A stretch of DNA of 64,000 bases from Mycolicibacterium moriokaense (GTDB lineage: Bacteria; Actinomycetota; Actinomycetes; Mycobacteriales; Mycobacteriaceae). The stretch lies in assembly GCF_003347205.1 (NCBI RefSeq), contig NZ_QQBJ01000003.1, positions 248,001 to 312,000 of the forward strand, read 5' to 3'. Every line of letters begins with the position of its first letter. Position 1 is the first letter of the stretch. The translations under genes were made by a program, and so were the position numbers. Of this stretch, positions 42,298-51,669 are shown one piece after another. The notes beneath the pieces are model-generated. The model had not been told where the DNA came from. It made no database searches and saw only the letters and a list, made by a program, of their open reading frames with translations.

Positions 42298-43245
42298 CTA
42301 GAGGAACGCGGTACGCAGATACGTCTGGGTGAGCAGCGCACTCCACGCCTGATCCTGGAACGGGTGCCGCGGAGGTGCGAAGTCGACACCGCGGTCGGCG
42401 AGGTCCTTGCAGAACATCGATACCGCCGTGTCGATGTCCAGATCGTCTTCGTGCTCGTCGTGAATTCGCGCTTCGTCGTCGTCGCGGAACGTGATCGCCT
42501 TCCACAACAACGAGATTCGGACCTGCTCGGGGCGCAGTGTCGCGAGCACCGAGCCGGCGTCGGTCAGCTCCCACCCCGCCGACCCGGGCCTGATGTCGGT
42601 GTGCGGGCTCAGCACCACCTCGTCCCTGAACGCCTGCGCATCGCCGATGGGCCCGACCTGGTGGAACATCAGGTCGTTGTCCCCGAACAGCGCGACGTTG
42701 CCGAACGGCCCGCGCTCGCACTGCGACGGTTGGCCGATGCCGCGCGGCCAGTACTCGTACTCCCCGTCCATGCCGTCGTAGAACCAGGTGACCGCGCCGG
42801 CGACCCGAATCGCCCACCGGTCGAAGAGTCCGGAGACACCCATCACCATGGGGAACCAGATGGGCACCTTGTGCGAAAACCCTCGGTAGGACGGGACGTC
42901 GACGTGCCGGTGTCCGGCGTCCATCGGACCCATCACGTTCACCGTGAGGGACCGTGGGCGGACGATGCGCGCGCCGAACAGCTCCGCAGCCGTGCCGATG
43001 AACCGCTCGTCGTCCAGCAACGCCCCGACGGCGGCGTCGGTGGCCCTGCCGCCGGCGGCCCACGAGGTGCGGAACCACGGTTCGGGCGCGGCGAGCTGCA
43101 TCATTTCGCCGTAACCCGCGCCCGCCGCCATCAACGGGTACGGGGCGTGGTCGACGACCACGCGCCAGACGGCGTCGCGGTCGGTGTACGCGGGCGCCAG
43201 CCGTATCGGCGGCACGGTCACGGGCAGCGTCTTCGCGGTCGCCAT
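42298..43245 (-). CDS. Unknown protein, possible 2OG/Fe-type fold
   Basis: A 315-residue soluble protein I cannot place in a family. Visible features: many aromatic residues, a GHRHVDVPSYRGFSH segment near residue 115 and DLMFHQVGPIGD near 200, which together give an H-x-D...H order compatible with a cupin or 2-oxoglutarate dioxygenase iron site. A later RISLLWKAITFRDDDEARIHDEHEDD segment is acidic. The ATG at 43245 follows GAGGTGAGG; GTG 43266 is a less likely start. It lies 21 bases upstream of the aldolase gene on the same strand, so co-transcription is likely. Confidence 0.7.
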   Translation of the reverse strand: MATAKTLPVTVPPIRLAPAYTDRDAVWRVVVDHAPYPLMAAGAGYGEMMQLAAPEPWFRTSWAAGGRATDAAVGALLDDERFIGTAAELFGARIVRPRSLTVNVMGPMDAGHRHVDVPSYRGFSHKVPIWFPMVMGVSGLFDRWAIRVAGAVTWFYDGMDGEYEYWPRGIGQPSQCERGPFGNVALFGDNDLMFHQVGPIGDAQAFRDEVVLSPHTDIRPGSAGWELTDAGSVLATLRPEQVRISLLWKAITFRDDDEARIHDEHEDDLDIDTAVSMFCKDLADRGVDFAPPRHPFQDQAWSALLTQTYLRTAFL

Positions 43246-43503
43246 CGCCTCACCTCGGGTGTTCACCGGGTCACCGGATCGGGTTCACATCGTAAGCACG
43301 GCGCTGCACCACGGGGAACTGCCTGGGTGCGGCCGCCGCCGCCCCGAAAATGTAGGGAAACACCCGATTCCTCGGCGGCCAGTCTGTCCCTAGTGTGCTC
43401 AGCGGAGTCCGAAACGGTCCGCGACTCTTGCAGTTCAACCAGGAGCTGTAGTCGGCCCGCCACCTCACGGGTGGCGGGTCGACGCATATGGCGTGGCTGC
43501 GGC

Positions 43504-43509
43504 TACCCT
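43504..43509 (+). promoter_or_regulatory. -10 element of the small gene at 43516
   Basis: TACCCT at 43504-43509 fits TANNNT and ends six bases before GTG 43516, which has no Shine-Dalgarno. A leaderless mRNA is likely. The 270 bases 43246-43515 otherwise show no feature I can support. Confidence 0.4.
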
Positions 43510-43515
43510 GACCCC

Positions 43516-43782
43516 GTGACCAGCCAGCGGGTGCCCGGCGGCGTCGTACACAAGCTGCCGACCGACCTACGCGACGCGCTGATCGGCAACTCCCCCGCGC
43601 TCGCCGCGTGGAAGGACATCACGCCGCTGGCGCGCAACGAGTTCATCTGCTGGGTCGAAGACGCCAAGCAGCAGAAGACGCGCGAGCGCCGCATCCGCCG
43701 CACCCAGGAGGAACTGGAGGAGGGCATGCGCAGGCCGTGCTGCTGGCCGGGCTGCAAGCACCGCGAGCGAAACGGCCGCTGA
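43516..43782 (+). CDS. Small YdeI/OmpD-associated-like protein
   Basis: An 88-residue protein. VVHKLPTDLRDALIGNSPALAAWKDITPLARNEFICWVEDAKQ followed by a basic RERRIRRTQEELEEG helix matches the C-terminal part of YdeI-like (bacteriocin-protection, OmpD-associated) proteins, whose helical end commonly reads LAxNEFICWxExAK. It ends with CCWPGCKHRE, two Cys plus one Cys that may bind metal. Function unknown. It is convergent with the repeat protein at 43793. Confidence 0.75.
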   Translation: MTSQRVPGGVVHKLPTDLRDALIGNSPALAAWKDITPLARNEFICWVEDAKQQKTRERRIRRTQEELEEGMRRPCCWPGCKHRERNGR

Positions 43783-43792
43783 ATCCCGTGGC

Positions 43793-44149
43793 TCAGTCCT
43801 GCGAGCCGACCACCCGCAGCGTGGGCCTACCGCCATCCGGCGCGGGCTCGTCCGAGGGATCCTCTGCTCTGGCCGGGGCGGATCGCCGCAGGTCGGTTGA
43901 ATCGGATCGCCGCAGGTCGGTTGAATCGGATCGCCGCAGGTCGGCTGGATCGGATCGCCGCAGGTCGGCGGCCACGTCTCGGTAGTTCCACACTAGGTCG
44001 CGGGCCTCCCCGGTCACCTTGCGCAGCGCGACGGAAACCGCGCCACCGATCCGTCGCACGTGCAGCGCGGTCGCGTGGACGGCCTCGTGGGCGGCGTCGG
44101 TCCCCCGCGTCACCGCGGCATCGGCCTTGCGGCCTAACTCGGCGAACAT
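43793..44149 (-). CDS. Small protein with tandem DLRRSDxx repeats
   Basis: A 118-residue protein without signal peptide. Residues 1-58 are helical (ELGRKADAAVTRGTDAAHEAV). From about residue 61 four octads follow: DLRRSDPA, DLRRSDST, DLRRSDST, DLRRSAPA. The tail is acidic and Pro-rich. I do not recognise a family. The alternating basic and acidic repeat could be a phosphorylation or binding segment; this is a guess. It is divergent from the universal stress protein gene with 104 bases between them. Confidence 0.65.
   Translation of the reverse strand: MFAELGRKADAAVTRGTDAAHEAVHATALHVRRIGGAVSVALRKVTGEARDLVWNYRDVAADLRRSDPADLRRSDSTDLRRSDSTDLRRSAPARAEDPSDEPAPDGGRPTLRVVGSQD
43881..43968. repeat. 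24-bp tandem repeat, about 3.7 copies
   Basis: The unit starting GATCGCCGCAGGTCGG begins at 43881, 43905, 43929 and 43953. Copies one and two are identical; copy three has two changes; copy four is cut after 16 bases. It is in frame and encodes the DLRRSDxx octads, so length variation would keep the frame. Confidence 0.9.
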
Positions 44150-44253
44150 CGATCCTCCTCGTGGGCTGGTGGCTGCCTGTCCATCATTGTCCGCCCATAC
44201 GCTTGGAAACGGCCGGTCCCGGGTACCCGCGCCTTCAGATCCGGGGAGGGCTG

Positions 44254-44703
44254 ATGAGCGATTACAAGGTCGTGGTGGTGGGGACCGACGGTTCGGACTC
44301 GTCGTTGCTGGCGGTCGATCGGGCTGCGGCCATCGCCGCGGAGTCGGACGCGAAGCTGATCGTGGCCACGGCGTTCCTGCCTGAGGAGAACCGCCATTCG
44401 GGTGAGCCCGATCAACTCAAGGGCGAGGGCTACCGGACCGAGGGCAACGCACCGGTCTACGGGATGCTTCGCGAGGCGGCGTCGCGGGCCAGGGCCGCGG
44501 GCGCCAAGGACGTCGAGGAACGAGCAGTCGACGGCGCACCGATCGACGTGCTGGTGCAGTTGGCCGACGAGGTGGACGCCGACCTGCTGGTGGTCGGCAA
44601 CGTCGGCGCCAAGTCGATCGCGGGCCGCCTGCTCGGATCGGTGCCCACTGCCGTACGTCGTCGGGCGAACACCGAGGTACTGGTGGTCGAGACAACCAGT
44701 TGA
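44254..44703 (+). CDS. Universal stress protein (single UspA domain)
   Basis: A 149-residue UspA protein. VVVVGTDGSDSSLLAVDRAA begins the fold, and the ATP-binding signature G-x2-G-x9-G-S is present as GNVGAKSIAGRLLGSV. Such proteins bind ATP and respond to hypoxia or stress in mycobacteria. GGGGAGGG precedes the ATG. No DosR box is visible upstream. It is monocistronic and convergent with the alcohol-dehydrogenase-type gene. Confidence 0.92.
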   Translation: MSDYKVVVVGTDGSDSSLLAVDRAAAIAAESDAKLIVATAFLPEENRHSGEPDQLKGEGYRTEGNAPVYGMLREAASRARAAGAKDVEERAVDGAPIDVLVQLADEVDADLLVVGNVGAKSIAGRLLGSVPTAVRRRANTEVLVVETTS

Positions 44704-44710
44704 GCCACGC

Positions 44711-46018
44711 TCACCAGTAGCGGCCGGCCCCCTGAAACAGCTGCGTCAACGCCGCCTTGTCCGCGTCGATCGGTGAATTCATCAGCAGACGCTGCTGGGG
44801 CACGGTGCCGTCGGCCAACGTGGGGCAATCCGCGTCGGTGTAGCCCACCGCCGACAACCCGTTGGGCATCCCCACGTCGCGCATGATCCGCACGAGGCGC
44901 TCGGTGAGCACCGCACCCGCGTCCTCGGGGGCGGCGTCGCCGACATCGGCACCCAAGTGGCGCGCCGCCTCGATGTGGCGCTGCGGATCGGTGGCCGCGG
45001 TGCGCCGGAATACCGCGGGCGCGTTGAGAATCACCGACATTCCGTGCGGCACCATCGGTTCGGACCCAGGATAGCCGTCGGGATGGAAACGGCGCACCTG
45101 CCCGGCCACCGCGTAGGACATGGCGTGCGGCAGATGCACTCCGGCGTTGCCGAAGGCGATGCCGGCGAGGGTGGCCGCCCACATGGTCTGTTCGCGCGCC
45201 TCGCGGTCCGCGGCATCGCCGACCGCCCGCTGCAGGTACTGCCCGAGCAGGCGCATGGCTTCGCGGCTTCCGACGTCGCTCCACGGGTTGGCGCCCTGGC
45301 TCATCGGTCGCAGGCTCGGCCTGCCGGGGGCGGATCGCCGGACGAAGGGCCGCGCGGTGAACGACTCCAACGCGTGCGACAGCACGTCAAGGCCCGAGCA
45401 GGCTACCACCGGCGCGGGCAGGGTGTCGGTGCAGTCCGGGTCGACCAGCGCCTCCGTGGGCCGCAGCGCGGGTGAAGCGATGCCCGTCTTCGCCGACATC
45501 GACAGCATGTCGAACACCGCGATGCCGGTGACCTCGCTTCCGGTGCCCGACGTCGTCGGGCAGGCGATGTGCGGTTTCAACGGCCCCGGCACCGCGGCGC
45601 CGTCGCCGACAGGGGCGTTGACGTAGGTCAGGAACTCCGCGGGGTGCGAGGCGTAGAGGTTGGCCGCCTTCGCGGTGTCGATCACCGAGCCGCCGCCCAC
45701 CGACACGTACCCGTCGGGCCGGGTTTCCGACGCGAACGCCGCGGCCCGGGTGAACGATTCGTCGGTCGGTTCGACGTGCACGTCGGTGTAGGAGACGACG
45801 TCGATGCCGGCGGCGCTCAACGAACGTCGCGCCCTGTCGAAGGCATCGAGCCCGCTGACGGTCGCGTCGGAGAACAGCGCGACCCGGGTCATCCCGATCG
45901 CGCGGGCGCGGTCGCCGAGTTCGTCGAGGCAGCCCCGGCCGAAGGTGATCCTGGACGCGTCGACGGTGAAGGCCGTTTCCAGACCTTCACCCACGGGCTG
46001 ATAATGACAGCAGCTCAT
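44711..46018 (-). CDS. Iron-containing alcohol dehydrogenase, hydroxyacid-oxoacid transhydrogenase-like
   Basis: A 435-residue group III (iron-dependent) dehydrogenase. [14 protein letters not shown] binds NAD(P), [18 protein letters not shown] is the family signature and H-containing segments [11 protein letters not shown] and [11 protein letters not shown] supply metal ligands. The combination with [13 protein letters not shown] and a long insert after ARPF resembles ADHFE1-type hydroxyacid-oxoacid transhydrogenase, which converts 4-hydroxybutyrate and 2-oxoglutarate to succinate semialdehyde and 2-hydroxyglutarate. GGGGAGG precedes ATG 46018. It is divergent from an SDR. Confidence 0.87.
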   Translation of the reverse strand: MSCCHYQPVGEGLETAFTVDASRITFGRGCLDELGDRARAIGMTRVALFSDATVSGLDAFDRARRSLSAAGIDVVSYTDVHVEPTDESFTRAAAFASETRPDGYVSVGGGSVIDTAKAANLYASHPAEFLTYVNAPVGDGAAVPGPLKPHIACPTTSGTGSEVTGIAVFDMLSMSAKTGIASPALRPTEALVDPDCTDTLPAPVVACSGLDVLSHALESFTARPFVRRSAPGRPSLRPMSQGANPWSDVGSREAMRLLGQYLQRAVGDAADREAREQTMWAATLAGIAFGNAGVHLPHAMSYAVAGQVRRFHPDGYPGSEPMVPHGMSVILNAPAVFRRTAATDPQRHIEAARHLGADVGDAAPEDAGAVLTERLVRIMRDVGMPNGLSAVGYTDADCPTLADGTVPQQRLLMNSPIDADKAALTQLFQGAGRYW

Positions 46019-46077
46019 CGCGCCTCCCCTTGCCTGGCGGACAGCGTACCCGGACACCGACACAGAAAGCCGCCACC

Positions 46078-46881
46078 ATGCCGGACGATCAAACCAGCAC
46101 GCATACACAGCTTTTCGACCTCAACGGGAAGAGCGCGCTGGTCACCGGCGGCACCCGCGGGATCGGCCTGATGATGGCTCGGGGCCTGTTGCAGGCAGGT
46201 GCCCGCGTGGTGATCAGCTCGCGCAAGGCCGACGCCTGCGACGAGGCCGCCGAGCAGTTGTCCCGGTTCGGCGACGTGACAGCGATCCCGGCGGACCTGT
46301 CCCGGCACGACGAATGCCGCCGGCTGGCCGACCGGGTCACCGCCGACTCCTCCGGGCTGCACATTCTGGTGAACAACGCGGGCGCCACCTGGGGCGAACC
46401 TCTCGAGACCTTTCCCGACTCGGCATGGGACAAGGTGCTCGACCTCAACCTGAAATCGCCGTTCTGGCTCGTCCAGGCGCTGCTGCCGGCGCTGCGCGAG
46501 ACCGGCACCGCCGATGACCCCGCCCGGATCATCAACGTCGGCAGCATCGACGGAATCCACGTCAGCAAGCTGCCGGTGTACTCGTATGCCAGCAGCAAGG
46601 CGGCGTTGCATCAACTGACGCGGGTACTGGCCCGCGAACTGGGGCCCCAGCACATCACGGTCAACGCCGTCGCGCCCGGGCCGTTCAGGTCGAAGATGAT
46701 GGCGGCCACCCTGGACGCCTTCGGCGACTCGATCGCGGCGTCCGCACCGCTTCGGCGGATCGGGCGAGACGACGACATGGCCGGGATAGCGGTGTTCCTC
46801 GCGAGCCGGGCCGGCGCCTACCTGACCGGCGCGATCATCCCCGTCGACGGCGGCATCGCCACCACCGCGTCGGGCACCTGA
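46078..46881 (+). CDS. Short-chain dehydrogenase/reductase (FabG-like)
   Basis: A 267-residue classical [18 protein letters not shown] is the cofactor loop, [10 protein letters not shown] follows, the catalytic Ser lies in NVGSIDG, YxxxK is YASSK, and the end is [14 protein letters not shown]. The SRKAD segment after the second strand suggests NADP. The motif order resembles gluconate-5-dehydrogenase/RhlG-type reductases. It is divergent from the transhydrogenase-like gene by 59 bases, which may be co-regulated. Confidence 0.9.
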   Translation: MPDDQTSTHTQLFDLNGKSALVTGGTRGIGLMMARGLLQAGARVVISSRKADACDEAAEQLSRFGDVTAIPADLSRHDECRRLADRVTADSSGLHILVNNAGATWGEPLETFPDSAWDKVLDLNLKSPFWLVQALLPALRETGTADDPARIINVGSIDGIHVSKLPVYSYASSKAALHQLTRVLARELGPQHITVNAVAPGPFRSKMMAATLDAFGDSIAASAPLRRIGRDDDMAGIAVFLASRAGAYLTGAIIPVDGGIATTASGT

Positions 46882-46888
46882 GACACGG

Positions 46889-48337
46889 TCAGCGCGTCAG
46901 CCCGGTGATGAAGCGCTGCACGATCCGGGTGAGCGACCTCGGGACGTGGTCGGGGTCCATCAGGTCGTTCTCGGCCAGCGGGCTCGCCTCACCGGCGATG
47001 GTCTTCTCGGTGAACGGCAGCACCGTCTTGCCGTCGCCTCGCAGCGCCTCCACCGTGACCAACAGCGAGCCCTTTCGCTGCAGCTCCCGCTGGAAAGCGT
47101 CGACCGACACGCCGAGATGTTCGGACACCAATTCGTCTCGCACGCAGGTGATCTCGCGACGGACCTGATCGGAGCCCTCCGACTCGGCCTCGATGGCGAT
47201 GTCGCACTCGCTGTCGAACCCCATCGACCGGTTGTTCAGGTTCGACGAGCCGATGCGCAGCAGCCGATCATCAACCGCCATCACCTTCGAGTGGACGTAG
47301 ATCGGGGTTCCGCCGTCGGTGACCGGGTAGTAGATGCCCAGCCGGCGATGCGCGTCGGCGTCCCACAGCACCTGGATCAGCCGGTGCCGCGCACCGTCCA
47401 TCGTTTCCCGCTCGAGTCGGTTGCTGCCCCGCCTGGGCAGCACGATGACGATCTCCGGTCCGTCGGCTTCTGCCAGTCGCGCGGCGAGCGCATCGACGAT
47501 GCGGCGGGCTGCCAGGTACTGGTTCTCCAGATAGATGGTGCGACGCGCCGCCGCAATCGCAGCCAGGTTCAGCGCCTCCACCTCGCGCACTTCGTCACGA
47601 TCGGCCAACTCCGGCAACGTGCGCGAGACGGCGACGCTGACGTCGCGCAGGGCCGGCACCAGCCTGCTGGGCCACGCGGCGTGTTTCGCGTCCACCGGCG
47701 CCAGCGACTGGCCCGTCGCGGTCTCCCACCGCTGCCGGGCTTGTTCGCCGATGGCGCGCGCGGCATCCCCGTCGACGGCCGCGGCCACCTCATGGCGCGG
47801 TCCGTAGCCGAAGCCGAACGTCCGGCGCGCTCCGCTGTCATGGGTGTGCGCGCGGGTGTCCCACCGATCGAGGGACAGGTCGATGCCGCCGCAGAATGCC
47901 ACCGCGTCGTCGACGACGGCGATCTTCTGGTGATGGACCGCACCGGTCGGCCGGGCCCCGTCGATGGCGAAATGCATTCGCTTGCTGGTGAACTGGTTGA
48001 CGAACGCCACCGGGGTGAGCCCGTACCAGATGCCGTCGAAGGCCGGCAGCAGCCGCAGGTTCGACTTCAACAGATAGATCTGCAGGGTTGGGCGTTTCCA
48101 CAACAACCAGTAGAGGAAGGCACCCAACTGGTTCGGGCCGGGCAGCCGCTTGTCCTCGCGCTCGAACGTCGTTCTGGCGTCCAGATCCCAGCCGATCAGC
48201 ACGATGCGGTGCTGCGCTCTGAGCATCGCGGCCTTAACGTGCCGGAAGTAGTCGGCCGCATCGATGATGCAGGCGAAACGATCGGCACGGGCGATGCGCC
48301 AGCAGGTGCTGCCGGCAATGAGCACCGGGTCGGTCAT
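46889..48337 (-). CDS. Phospholipase D family protein (cardiolipin synthase-like)
   Basis: A 482-residue protein with two HKD motifs: HHQKIAVVDD near residue 135 and HSKVMAVDDRLLRIGSSN near 352, each HxK-x4-D. There is no clear TM segment, so it is closer to soluble PLDs than to ClsA. The two His form the phosphohistidine catalytic pair in phosphatidyl transfer or hydrolysis. It begins 30 bases after the TetR-like gene on the same strand, so that regulator may control it. No good ribosome site is visible. Confidence 0.9.
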   Translation of the reverse strand: MTDPVLIAGSTCWRIARADRFACIIDAADYFRHVKAAMLRAQHRIVLIGWDLDARTTFEREDKRLPGPNQLGAFLYWLLWKRPTLQIYLLKSNLRLLPAFDGIWYGLTPVAFVNQFTSKRMHFAIDGARPTGAVHHQKIAVVDDAVAFCGGIDLSLDRWDTRAHTHDSGARRTFGFGYGPRHEVAAAVDGDAARAIGEQARQRWETATGQSLAPVDAKHAAWPSRLVPALRDVSVAVSRTLPELADRDEVREVEALNLAAIAAARRTIYLENQYLAARRIVDALAARLAEADGPEIVIVLPRRGSNRLERETMDGARHRLIQVLWDADAHRRLGIYYPVTDGGTPIYVHSKVMAVDDRLLRIGSSNLNNRSMGFDSECDIAIEAESEGSDQVRREITCVRDELVSEHLGVSVDAFQRELQRKGSLLVTVEALRGDGKTVLPFTEKTIAGEASPLAENDLMDPDHVPRSLTRIVQRFITGLTR

Positions 48338-48367
48338 GCGCGCTGGGTACCCGTTTCGGCTGCCAGC

Positions 48368-48994
48368 TCACTCCGGCTTCTTCGATGCCCTCGTCGATCG
48401 ACCGGTGACGATGCGGAAAGCACGGTTGAGCCTGCTGCGCATGTACTCCGGTGACTCCTCATCGACCAGGGGGTCGAAGCGGCCGTGCTTGTCCAGCACG
48501 TCCAAATAGGTGGCGGCCAGCACCGCCGACCACAGTTTCAGACCCTGCTGCACACGCTGATCGCCCGGCGGCGCCGCGAAACGCTCAGCCAGCACCGCGG
48601 TGAGCATCTCGACGCGTTGGGCGCCGACCTGCTTCTGCAACGCCACCGACGAGGTGATCGCCTTGCCCATCCGGCGCATCCGCTCGAGCGTGATCGGGCC
48701 GGTGCCCGCGATGATGTCGGACAGCACTTCGGAGTGCGCGGTCATCAGCGCCTCCACCAACGGTGTCTGCGGATCGATGGCCGCCAGCGCATCGACCACG
48801 GACCCCAGCATGTCCTCGGCGGCCCTCAGCACGATGGCTTCCTTGGTTCCGATGGTGCGCTCGACGTCTTCGGCCGCAATCCCGGTCGCCGCGGCGATCT
48901 GCGCCGTCGACGTGCAGTCGAAGCCCTGGTCGGCCAACAGCGCCAGGGCGACATCGACGGGGTCGACGGGGCCCGGGCCCCCTGCGCCGTGCAC
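48368..48994 (-). CDS. TetR-family transcriptional regulator
   Basis: A 208-residue protein with a divergent TetR HTH (CTSTAQIAAATGIAAEDVERTI) and an all-helical ligand domain. The start is GTG 48994; TACTTT on the minus strand (49006-49001) lies six bases upstream and no Shine-Dalgarno is present, which suggests a leaderless transcript. It is upstream of the phospholipase D gene and divergent from the solute-binding lipoprotein gene by 144 bases. Target unknown. Confidence 0.8.
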   Translation of the reverse strand: MHGAGGPGPVDPVDVALALLADQGFDCTSTAQIAAATGIAAEDVERTIGTKEAIVLRAAEDMLGSVVDALAAIDPQTPLVEALMTAHSEVLSDIIAGTGPITLERMRRMGKAITSSVALQKQVGAQRVEMLTAVLAERFAAPPGDQRVQQGLKLWSAVLAATYLDVLDKHGRFDPLVDEESPEYMRSRLNRAFRIVTGRSTRASKKPE

Positions 48995-49138
48995 GCTGGC
49001 AAAGTATCACCCTCACTTGCCGCCCGCCGTTCTCCAATCACGAATGCACCGAACCCGCTGCCGAGCACGGCATCCGAGCGATAGTGTTCCAACGCCCGTT
49101 GGCGCTTTCTCCGTCGCCTCCCGTCGGAAGGTTCAGCA

Positions 49139-50269
49139 ATGACCAGATCGCGGCTCATCGTCGCTGCAGGGGCATCCGCCCTCGTCGTCATCGGAATGGT
49201 GGCGTGCGCTCCGCCCGAGAAGAAGGACTCCGGCACCCAGACGGAGTCCGGAGTCGACGCCAGGGCGGCCACGTCCGCGGCCGACTTCGGCGGGATGGAC
49301 GGCCTGGTTGCCGCCGCCAAGGCCGAAGGTCAGCTCAACGTGATTGCGCTGCCCCCGGATTGGGCCAACTACAAGGAGATCATCGACACCTTCTCGTCGA
49401 AGTACGGCATCAAGGTCAACTCGGCCCAGCCCGACGCCAACAGCCAGGACGAGATCAACGCCGCCAACCAGCAGAAGGGCAAGAGCACCGCGCCCGACGT
49501 CTTCGACCTGGGCCAGGCGATCGCGCTGGCGAACACCAACCTGTTCGCGCCCTACAAGGTGGCGACGTTCGACAGCATCCCCGACCAGTTCAAGGATCCC
49601 GACGGCACCTGGGTGAACGACTACGGCGGCTACATGTCGGTCGGCTACGACTCGTCGAAGGTGCCCGACGTCGCCGCCATCGACGACCTGCTCAAGCCCG
49701 AGTTCAAGGGCAAGGTCGCCCTCAACGGCGACCCCACCACGGCAAGCGCCGCCGCCAACGGCGTGCTGATGACCGCGATCGCCAACGGCGGGTCGGTCGA
49801 CGACATCGCCCCCGGCGTCAACTTCTTCGTGAAGCTCAAGCAGGCGGGCAACTTCGTGCCCGTCGACCCGACGCCCGCGACCATCGAATCCGGCCAGACG
49901 CCCGTCGTCGTCGACTGGGACTACCTCAATGCGGCCGAGACCAAGAAGGTGCCGACCTGGAAGGTGTTCGTCCCGTCCAACGCGCTGGTCGGCGGCTACT
50001 ACTTCCAGGCGATCAACAAGGATGGCCCGCACCCCGCGGCGGCGCGGCTCTGGCAGGAGTTCCTGTTCAGCGACGAGGGCCAGAACCTCTTCCTGAAGGG
50101 CCTGGCCCGACCGGTGCGCGCGGACGCGATGCAAAAGGCGGGCACCGTGGACGCCGACCTACTCAAGGCGCTGCCGACGGTTGCGGGCACCCCGGTGGTG
50201 CCGACCGACGCGCAGAGCAAGAAGATGGCGGAGTACCTCGGGGCGAACTGGTCGAAGGTGATCAGCTGA
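49139..50269 (+). CDS. ABC transporter solute-binding lipoprotein
   Basis: A 376-residue exported lipoprotein. The lipobox is GMVAC, with C23 the lipidated residue. The mature part is a type II periplasmic-binding fold similar to iron/spermidine-putrescine/2-aminoethylphosphonate binders: AEGQLNVIALPPDWANYKEIIDTFSSKYGI, VDWDYLNA and PHPAAARLWQEFLFSDEGQ. GGAAGG precedes the ATG. No permease or ATPase gene lies next to it, so it is an orphan in this window. The stop overlaps the convergent flavoprotein gene by eight bases. Substrate unknown. Confidence 0.88.
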   Translation: MTRSRLIVAAGASALVVIGMVACAPPEKKDSGTQTESGVDARAATSAADFGGMDGLVAAAKAEGQLNVIALPPDWANYKEIIDTFSSKYGIKVNSAQPDANSQDEINAANQQKGKSTAPDVFDLGQAIALANTNLFAPYKVATFDSIPDQFKDPDGTWVNDYGGYMSVGYDSSKVPDVAAIDDLLKPEFKGKVALNGDPTTASAAANGVLMTAIANGGSVDDIAPGVNFFVKLKQAGNFVPVDPTPATIESGQTPVVVDWDYLNAAETKKVPTWKVFVPSNALVGGYYFQAINKDGPHPAAARLWQEFLFSDEGQNLFLKGLARPVRADAMQKAGTVDADLLKALPTVAGTPVVPTDAQSKKMAEYLGANWSKVIS

Positions 50270-51629
50270 GCCGGACGTCCTGACGAGTCAACTCCTCCTG
50301 AACCGCCGCCACGTCCACGTCGTCGAGGGCGCGCCCCGAGCGCACGGACAGCGCCGCCGCCACGCCCGCGCCCTGGCCGGTGACCGCACAGCACGACATG
50401 TTGCGGGTGGCCGCATGCGCGATGCGGTCCCCACCGGTGGCGCGGCCGGCGACGATCAGGTTGCCGACCGCCTTCGGCAGCAGCGACCGGTACGGGATCT
50501 GCAGGTAGCGCCCGGTCGTCGGCAGCACCAGCACGCCGTACCCGTCGATGAACTCGGGGTAGATGCCGATGCTGTCGTCGAATCGGCCCTGCTCGCGCAC
50601 GTCGTGCTCGGTGAGGTTGTAGACCGCGTCGATCTTGCGGGTGTCCCGGATGCCGATCGTCATGCCGAAGTTGCGCAGCCGGGCCGTCGCACAGCCCGGC
50701 GTGTAGCGGCGCAGCGCCTCGACCGCGAGCATCGCCTGTCGTCGCCCCTCGATCTCGAAGCGGGTGAGGCTGTCGGGGTCGGTGCCGTCACACCCGGCGA
50801 GGTGGACCAGGTTCATGTAGGTCAGCTCGCCGGTGTCGTGCATCGCGCCCCAGGTGCCGCCGATGGTGTTCAGGTGGTCCGGCAGCACCCCGTCGGCGAT
50901 GGCCCTCGCGAACGGCTTGCCGAGATACGGCGAATAGAGGTCGGCGTCCTTCTCGTCGGTGTCGGCCGCGAATTCGCCTGCGGCCCAGTCACGGTAGGTC
51001 TGCGGATCCTCGGCCACGCCCTTGAGGAACGCCGCCTTGTCGACGCCGGCGAGGTGGAACATCACCGAGGCGGCCATCATCTCTTCCGGCGGCGTCTTGT
51101 GGACGGGTGCGCCGGCCCGGGTCGCGACGTCGGCGTCCCCGGTGGCGTCGACGACGCGGCGGGCCAGGATCGCCTCCCGGCCTGCCTTGGATTCGGTGAT
51201 GACGCCGATGATGTGGTCACCGTCCATCACCGGGGCGACGAACTGGCGGTGCAGCATGGCGTCGATGCCCGCCTCCTCGACCAGTCGGTCGGCCACCAGC
51301 TTGAAGCCCTCGGAGTCGAGTTCGTAGGACAGCGACTGGCTTTCGGGCACCGCCGCGCCCATCTGCTTGGCGCGCTGTTCGAACTCCCAGCCGATGCCGC
51401 CCGCCTCCACCGTCTGCTCGTGCCGGTACCAGGCGAAGCCTTCGACACCGACGGCGGTGATGTTGCCGCCGAAGCAGCCGAAGCGCTCGACCAGCGCCAC
51501 CCGCACCCCCGCCCGTGCCGCCGCGATGGCGGCCGCGAGACCGCCCGGACCCGACCCCACCACCAGCACATCGGTGTCGCGGACGACGTCGATCTCGCGG
51601 CTCGGTTCGATGACGGTGCGAGCGGGCAT
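50262..51629 (-). CDS. FAD-dependent oxidoreductase (FAD_oxidored family)
   Basis: A 455-residue flavoprotein. VLVVGSGPGGLAAAIAAARAG is the FAD loop, followed by VALVERFGCFGGN and a conserved RRVVDATGDADVATRAG. The C-terminal part has NLIVAGRATGGDRIAHAATRNMSCCAVTGQGAG. This layout is typical of the PF12831 group, whose members are mostly uncharacterised oxidoreductases. It overlaps the binding-protein gene tail to tail and is transcribed alone or after the TetR gene at 51670. Electron acceptor and substrate are unknown. Confidence 0.85.
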   Translation of the reverse strand: MPARTVIEPSREIDVVRDTDVLVVGSGPGGLAAAIAAARAGVRVALVERFGCFGGNITAVGVEGFAWYRHEQTVEAGGIGWEFEQRAKQMGAAVPESQSLSYELDSEGFKLVADRLVEEAGIDAMLHRQFVAPVMDGDHIIGVITESKAGREAILARRVVDATGDADVATRAGAPVHKTPPEEMMAASVMFHLAGVDKAAFLKGVAEDPQTYRDWAAGEFAADTDEKDADLYSPYLGKPFARAIADGVLPDHLNTIGGTWGAMHDTGELTYMNLVHLAGCDGTDPDSLTRFEIEGRRQAMLAVEALRRYTPGCATARLRNFGMTIGIRDTRKIDAVYNLTEHDVREQGRFDDSIGIYPEFIDGYGVLVLPTTGRYLQIPYRSLLPKAVGNLIVAGRATGGDRIAHAATRNMSCCAVTGQGAGVAAALSVRSGRALDDVDVAAVQEELTRQDVRLS

Positions 51630-51669
51630 GGTGGGGAATCCTAGACCCCGCGAGTGACCGGCAGCCGAC

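Noticed and set aside
43881-43968. CRISPR-like repeats
   Set aside because: Units are contiguous without spacers and encode an in-frame peptide repeat.
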